A stretch of 64,000 nt of DNA from Cycas panzhihuaensis (Eukaryota; Cycadophyta): assembly GCA_023213395.1 (NCBI GenBank), contig CM041465.1, positions 187,061,741 through 187,125,740 of the forward strand. The letters run 5' to 3'. Positions within the stretch are counted from its first letter, which is position 1; each line of letters starts with the position of its first letter. The notes beneath the pieces were generated by a model. The model saw only the letters and a program-made list of their open reading frames with translations, was not told where the DNA came from and searched no databases. Position numbers and translations under genes: made by a program. Shown here one piece after another: positions 58,800 to 64,000 of this stretch.

Positions 58800-60640
58800 A
58801 AATGTTAAGGTCAAATCTAAACCATTTAAACTTTAGTTTGTCAAGCGATTTAGTTAAGATATCTTCAACCTAGGTTGTAGTAGGATGGTAGATAAGATCA
58901 ACTTCTCTATTCTGGACATGCTTATGGATGAAGTGAGGATGGACCTTAATGTGTTTGGTTCTAGCATGGAATATAGGATTCTTCGCCATCTTCAACACAC
59001 TCTGGTTGTCACAATATAGGATGGTTGATGAAGTCTACTGAAGTCCAAGCTCGACGAGAATCCTTCTAAGCCAAATCAACTCTATAGTAGCATGGATGAC
59101 TACTTTGTATTCAACTTCGATGGAGGAAAGGGCAATATTAGGATGCTTCTTATAACTCCATAAAATCACAACTAAGTTCATATCAAAATAATAACCTAAT
59201 ATTAAGTGGCATGTATCCTAGTAACCAGCCTAATCAACATCTGTATGTCCTTTTAGAATATGTGATTTAGTCTTGTTATACTCAAGGACAAACTAATGAG
59301 TGCCACAAATATATTTGAGGATCCTAATGGTTGCTTTCTAATGAGATACTATGGGTTTTAACATATACTTGGAGCAAATCCCTACTACATATGAGATATC
59401 TGGGCAAGTGTGAGTGAGATAGATGAGACTTCTAACTAACTTCCAATATAAAGTGTAATTAAAAGGTTTTCCTTGTTCATCCAGGTTTAACTTTGTTATT
59501 GTCTCCATGGAAATTAGTATAGGTTTACAATCTATCATCCTAAATCTTTTTAAGAGTTTATTAATATACTTGGTTTGAGTTAGGAGGATGTGTCCTAGTT
59601 CTTGCTAAACTTCAATTCTAAGGAAGTAGTGGAGTAGGCCAAGGTAATTCATCTCAAAATTACTCTTTAACTCTAATTGGAGTTAAGAAATTCCATCTAT
59701 ATCAATACCAATGATAGCAAGGTCATCTACATAAAGTACACTTATGGTGATTAAATTGTCTCTAACCCAAATATAAAAATTAGGGTCAGAGTGTGAATGA
59801 TTGAATCCATACTAAGTGAGAAATACATCTATCTTTGCATACTAGGCATATGGTACCTACTTGAGTCCATAAAGGGATTTCTTGAGTTTGTAAATTGAGT
59901 GTTCTCATCATGGAACAATATAGCTTAGGGGTTGTTTCAAGAAAACCTCTTCTTTGAGTTCTCTATTGAGGAAAGTACTCTTCACATCCATTTGGTAAAT
60001 AGGCCATCCAAATTGAGCTGTTAGAGACATAGCCAAATGGAATGTGGTCATGTTAGCTACCGGTGCAAAGGTCTCATCATAGTTAATTCCTTCATGTTGT
60101 TTGAAACCTCTTGTAATAAGGTGACCTTTATGACACTCTACGTTGACATCTACATAGAACTTTATCTTGTATAGCCATCTATAGTCAATTACTTTCTTCC
60201 CATGTGGTAATTCAGTTAGCTCCCAAGTGTCATTTTTTAAGATAGAATTCATCTCTTCATCCATAGTTATTTTCCATGTTTGGTCTTTAATTACCTCCTC
60301 AAACGTGGAAGGCTTAAGAGTTTCAAGGACACATGCCATATAGGCAAAGTTTACAGAGTGTCTCATCTTAGAAGACCTCTTTGAAGTTATGGGAGGAGGA
60401 GGTAAATTTGTGCTTGCTTGAGTGGATGATATAAAAGCTATTGGAACTGATGCTAGACCAAGAGTGTAGGAGTAAGCTGGTATATGTGACTCTAAAGTTT
60501 GTCCAAGGGTTACTTGTGTCACACCAACTTCATCTTCTACTACAATCTGATGTGGAGGAGGTGTCAGTTCCTATGGTTCTTCTGCAAAGATTACATCCCG
60601 TGTCATGTAAGCTTGGTCCCTTACTTACTTATAGAAAGAA
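58800..60640 (-). pseudogene. copia pol relic: RNase H and reverse transcriptase
   Basis: The longest frame, 59908-60522 (204 codons), ends in the RT N-terminal half. It shows SILKNDTWELTELPHGKKVI, DYRWLYKIKF, GFKQHEGINYDETFAPVANM and IYQMDVKSTFLNRELKEEVF. 59338-59538 carries LVRSLIYLTHTCPDISYVVG, the RT end. 58800-59330 is RNase H with stops. The part between 59540 and 59907, including the YVDD box area near 59720-59750 (VYVDDL expected, shown as plus GTCATCTACATAAAGTAC), keeps YVDDL on the minus strand. Upstream 60530-60640 carries the acidic linker with DVIFAEEP. It is broken but less decayed than the others. Confidence 0.85.
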
Positions 60641-60680
60641 AAGATAGAAGATCAATATTTAGGTTTATAATTGAAAGGTT

Positions 60681-61230
60681 GAGGTAGTATATTTCTTGGA
60701 TTCTTGTATTTTTTTATTCTTTATTGAGTAGATCATTAAAGATTAAAAAGAATTGAAAGAATAACAACTAGGTTAATTATAAGTGTAATGAAAGATCTTA
60801 GAATCTATTTTTGCTTTTGTACTTAATTTTCTTTCTTTCATAATCCATTTAAGAAATATAAATAAAAGGAAGGAAAGAAATTGTATCCATTTGTACATGA
60901 TTCAAGTGTTTGGTTATATGCATGATTGCTCATTGCTATTTGCATTCAACTTGAAATTGCATGCTAGACTTGCACATATGTATGGTTTGATATTATTTAG
61001 TCCCCCTAAGATAGATTTTGTCTCTTCATTGAAGACTTAGTTGATTGCTTAGGACTTGGCATCCCTAGTGTACAAGCTTGTCCTCTCTTAGACATAAATA
61101 CTTCTCATCATTAGGATTTTTTTGATTGATTAGGACCTAGCATATCTAATGTATAAACTACCATTTCTTTAAGATTATTTTCTTTTCTAGTTGTATTCTA
61201 AATGCTAAAGGAAGTGGCTTACCATATTCT
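60681..61230 (+). repeat. LTR D, part 3
   Basis: It matches LTR B 33890-34390, including GACTT.GCATCCCTAGT and TAGGATTATTT words. The remainder of the LTR and the first part of gag (equivalent to 34400-35015 and 16412-17220) are deleted, since gag-like sequence starts at about 61231. Confidence 0.68.
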
Positions 61231-63109
61231 TAAACCATGCAAGGAGGAGCTTGTGTTTCTCCTGTGCTTCCTATTTTATATGATATTCCACTTAATAATA
61301 TTAATCATGACTAATGGCTTGCCTTGGGGTATGCATACTAGTCATCTATGTCATATCAATTCCCTTGTTTGGGACCTAGTAGAGGATCATCTCTTATATA
61401 TAAGAATAGTTTCTCTTATACTAGTTCATATGTTCCATCCATTAGTGGAATTATCCCTTCTCATGGTATCTCTCACTCTGGCCAAGGGAATCCTGATCTC
61501 CTACCTCATCAAGTTATATGATATAATATGAGGCCACCTACCTTATAGTCTTATAAAGGCCCTATACCATTCACTCCTCTGTACACCATACATGATACTT
61601 ATGCTAGAGTATAAGGCCCATTTGGGGACTCTCACACTCATATTACCCTTGATTAAAATATGTACTAACATTAGATTTCTAGATTTGTTAGAGGGTCTAT
61701 ACTATCTTATGGCCCTACACTTGTTTACCCTTAGCAATCCTATCCATGAAAAATGGTTCTCCCTCTATAATATGTTCCTATATTCCATAACATTATATCT
61801 CTTAGAAATAAATACATCTTAATCCTATTGTATGGTTCACTCCTTTACATCCTCTACCTTCTTATCTACCACACCACGACCAACCTCTATATAGAACTTT
61901 TATTCCCTACCAATAAACTGCACCATGACCCTTTTCTACATTAAGGCATAGGAGGCTATTTATGGACTATATGGGGACCCGTTTCTATAAGATATTCTCC
62001 TTTCATCCATGCTTCCATTTGTCCTTAGGTTATCCAAGATCTTAGGGTAACACTCATAAGATCTTGCTAAGCATGTATAAGCTTTTATACTTGCATGCGT
62101 TAACTTTCTCCCTTATGATTTTGTCACTATAAGATTGTTTCTAAAATTGCTTAAAGGGGATGCCTTGAAGTGGTTTTAGCACCTTCCATCTACTTCTATT
62201 TTCACCTTCCAGTAGTTGGTTGATGGTTTCATCAACTACTTTGATATTGTTAGGACATTTAAAGCTGGCATAAAGTCCCTCTTATCTATCAAGCAAAACA
62301 ATGATGAATCATCTCATAATTTTGTAAGATAATTCCGAGACTTAGTCAATGCCTACCATTTTCATCTTGATGTAGACCTCTTATTCAACATTTATACTAA
62401 TACTTTGAGACCTTGTATACATTTAGAGGTCCTCAAACTTGGTCTGTAAACCTACGAGGAAGCCATTGACAAATGCTTGGCTCTTAAAGCTTTTGAGATT
62501 TAAGTAGGAATCAAGAAGATAGACAAGTCTACTATGGTGATAGACTTAACTTAAAGGCCCAAGCCTAACTTGTATGATCATACATATGACCATCTTACAT
62601 CTTTTATTAGGGCTCTAAAGTGTACTATCAACATTAGGTTATGTGTTGAAAATCCTATTACTTTTAAGTAAAAGTAAGAAAGCAATGCCATTCCTTATAT
62701 TTAGGGAAAGGAACATCAAGATCCCTCTACTCTTCCAACAAAAAATGCTCCTTGGTGTTCTCATCACTAAATTGATACTCATGATTGAGATGAATGTCAC
62801 GTAGTATAGGCCATGGATTGTAAGATTCAAACTACTAATAATCCTATATCAAAGCCAAATTAAGACCAATTAATCCACAAAGACCCTTTTCTTGATTATG
62901 ATATAAAGAACACTAAGGACATGAGTATAGGAAAGGATAAATAAGATAATATGACTTATAATAAGAGCACTAGCTCTAAGCCAAGTAAGAAATGTACCAC
63001 CTCACCTAAGGGAGGTGGTAAGCATGCTAACAACTAAAACTAGCCACCTCCTAAAGGTGGAAACACTAAGAGAACAATTAATATAATTGAGGTAATAAGG
63101 AATCTAGGC
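61231..63109 (+). pseudogene. gag of the right-hand Tat-like copy (5' part deleted)
   Basis: It is homologous to 17220-19090. The Pro/Ser-rich part (YNMRPPTL.SYKG at about 61526) is followed by the gag core at 62165-62480: WF.HLPSTSIFTF, LVDGFINYFD, IKSLLSIKQNNDESSHNFVR and LKLGL.TYEEA. The tail lies at 62850-63040. The hydrophobic frames at 61202-61531 and 61592-61822 are out-of-frame shadows. Stops and frameshifts are present. Confidence 0.72.
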
Positions 63110-64000
63110 ATGCTTAAATCCCTTGAATATTTACTGACCAAAAACCTTAACTCCTTACCTATCATCCCACCGAGACTTATATGTTTTAGGTCCATTCCGT
63201 CTATTACAAAAGATAGATATTTCTCTTTAGTTGATGATTTGAAGTCCATTCCTATTGGGATTTTGATTACAGACATATTAAAGAGTTACCCAAAATAACA
63301 TCAACTCTTACTTAAAGCCTTGGGGGTCTCTTTCCCTAGCTCCCCAATAAGTCTTACTTTCTCTATTGATCCTTTCATCTTACTTAGTAAAAAGAAAATG
63401 AACACTAATGATGTCCCTCTATTTTACATTGAGATCTGTAAAGAGGACATCAACATTTACCATGTCATTATTTATGAAGGCTCACAAGTAAATGTAATCC
63501 TTCTTTCCTCATAAAAAATCTAAAATTTATCAATTATGAACCTTGCAAGTGGATATGTTAAGGGTATGATAAGAACTAAAAGGTACCACTAGGGAAAGTC
63601 ACTCTCTCTCTCTCACCTTAGAAAGGAAAATAGTTATTATCGGTCTCACCATTATAGATCTGGACTTGGAATAAAATATTCTCTTAAGAAGACCTTGGAT
63701 CAATCAAATCTCTATTATTTGTTCTTGACTCTTTAGTAAGCTTAAATTCATTCATGAAGGAGAGTTGAAGGTCATCATATAAAATAATATACCTATTAAG
63801 TAATTGATTCTATTCGTAGAAATTATTATAGAAATATGAGATCCATCTAACTCTTCTAAATACTTCTTTTAATCATTGGGCCTTGGGTAATACTTTTCCA
63901 TTAAGTCTCTTTCAATATCTAAGTAGGAGGTTAGGAGTGTTAACATGATTGAAATTATTCCCTTAGGGGAAAGTACTTTATTAAGTTAATCATATGTAGA
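63110..64000 (+). pseudogene. protease region of the right-hand Tat-like copy, runs off the window
   Basis: It aligns with 19100-20000. It shows ..LICFRSIPSITKDRYFSLVD, then FPSSPISLTFSIDPFILLSK, then FYIEICKEDINIYHVIIYEG followed by SQVNVILL, where the retropepsin Asp is replaced by Glu-Gly. The flap-equivalent LTIIDLDLE lies at 63645-63675. RT is expected beyond 64000. Confidence 0.7.

Larger units (their letters stand above)
58388..60680 (-). mobile_element. truncated Ty1/copia in LTR D
   Basis: It has a 3' LTR (58388-58770), a purine tract on the minus strand (plus CCCTCCCTTA at 58771-58780), RNase H, RT and the linker before RT. It stops at about 60640-60680, where LTR D resumes. Gag, integrase and the 5' LTR are missing. 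LTR size and termini resemble those of the copia at 11125-13765. Confidence 0.78.

Overview
The window looks like intergenic DNA from a large, very AT-rich seed-plant nuclear genome. It holds the 5' end of one protein-coding gene followed by about 63 kb of nested, decayed retrotransposons. The plant assignment rests on three things: a plant-style FANCI homologue at the left edge, Tat-like and chromodomain Ty3/gypsy elements, and Ty1/copia and L1-type LINE relics typical of plants. The repeats are strongly depleted of CG, and their stop codons sit almost wholly where CAA, CAG, CGA or TGG would be expected. That pattern points to old, methylated, deaminated DNA. A gymnosperm-like genome is plausible, but the species cannot be fixed from the sequence.

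Layout. 1-944 (minus strand) is an uninterrupted exon encoding the N-terminal ~314 residues of FANCI, with an E2F-like site and a TATA-like box upstream. 1.2-4 kb is non-coding AT-rich DNA with a hairpin repeat. 4-10.6 kb holds two minus-strand gypsy relics. 11.1-13.8 kb is a truncated minus-strand copia.

From 13.77 to 48.24 kb one plus-strand chromovirus (RT, RNase H, integrase, chromodomain) can be followed in four pieces, each break being a later insertion. The first break is a 24 kb Tat-like element (14245-38680). It has a 3.2 kb LTR, gag, protease, RT, RNase H and integrase, then a second RNase H downstream of the integrase, then a long antisense ORF. The second break is a complete copia element (39494-46429) with a 5-bp target duplication. 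The third is a copia LTR plus gag start (47114-47816) carrying a GC-rich hairpin island. A second copy of the Tat-like family starts at 50249 and runs off the right edge. Its LTR is split by a near-full-length LINE (50529-56675) and a truncated copia (58388 to ~60680).

The points of most interest are these. The Tat-like insertion has the LTR start (U3 end) at both outer junctions with its chromovirus host, while the host reading frame resumes exactly across it. A ~400-codon antisense frame without frameshifts lies in its 3' region. An RNase H domain lies downstream of its integrase. No intact non-transposon gene other than FANCI, and no tRNA, rRNA or CRISPR, was recognised. Boundaries of decayed elements are read by eye and are approximate unless a target-site duplication is cited.
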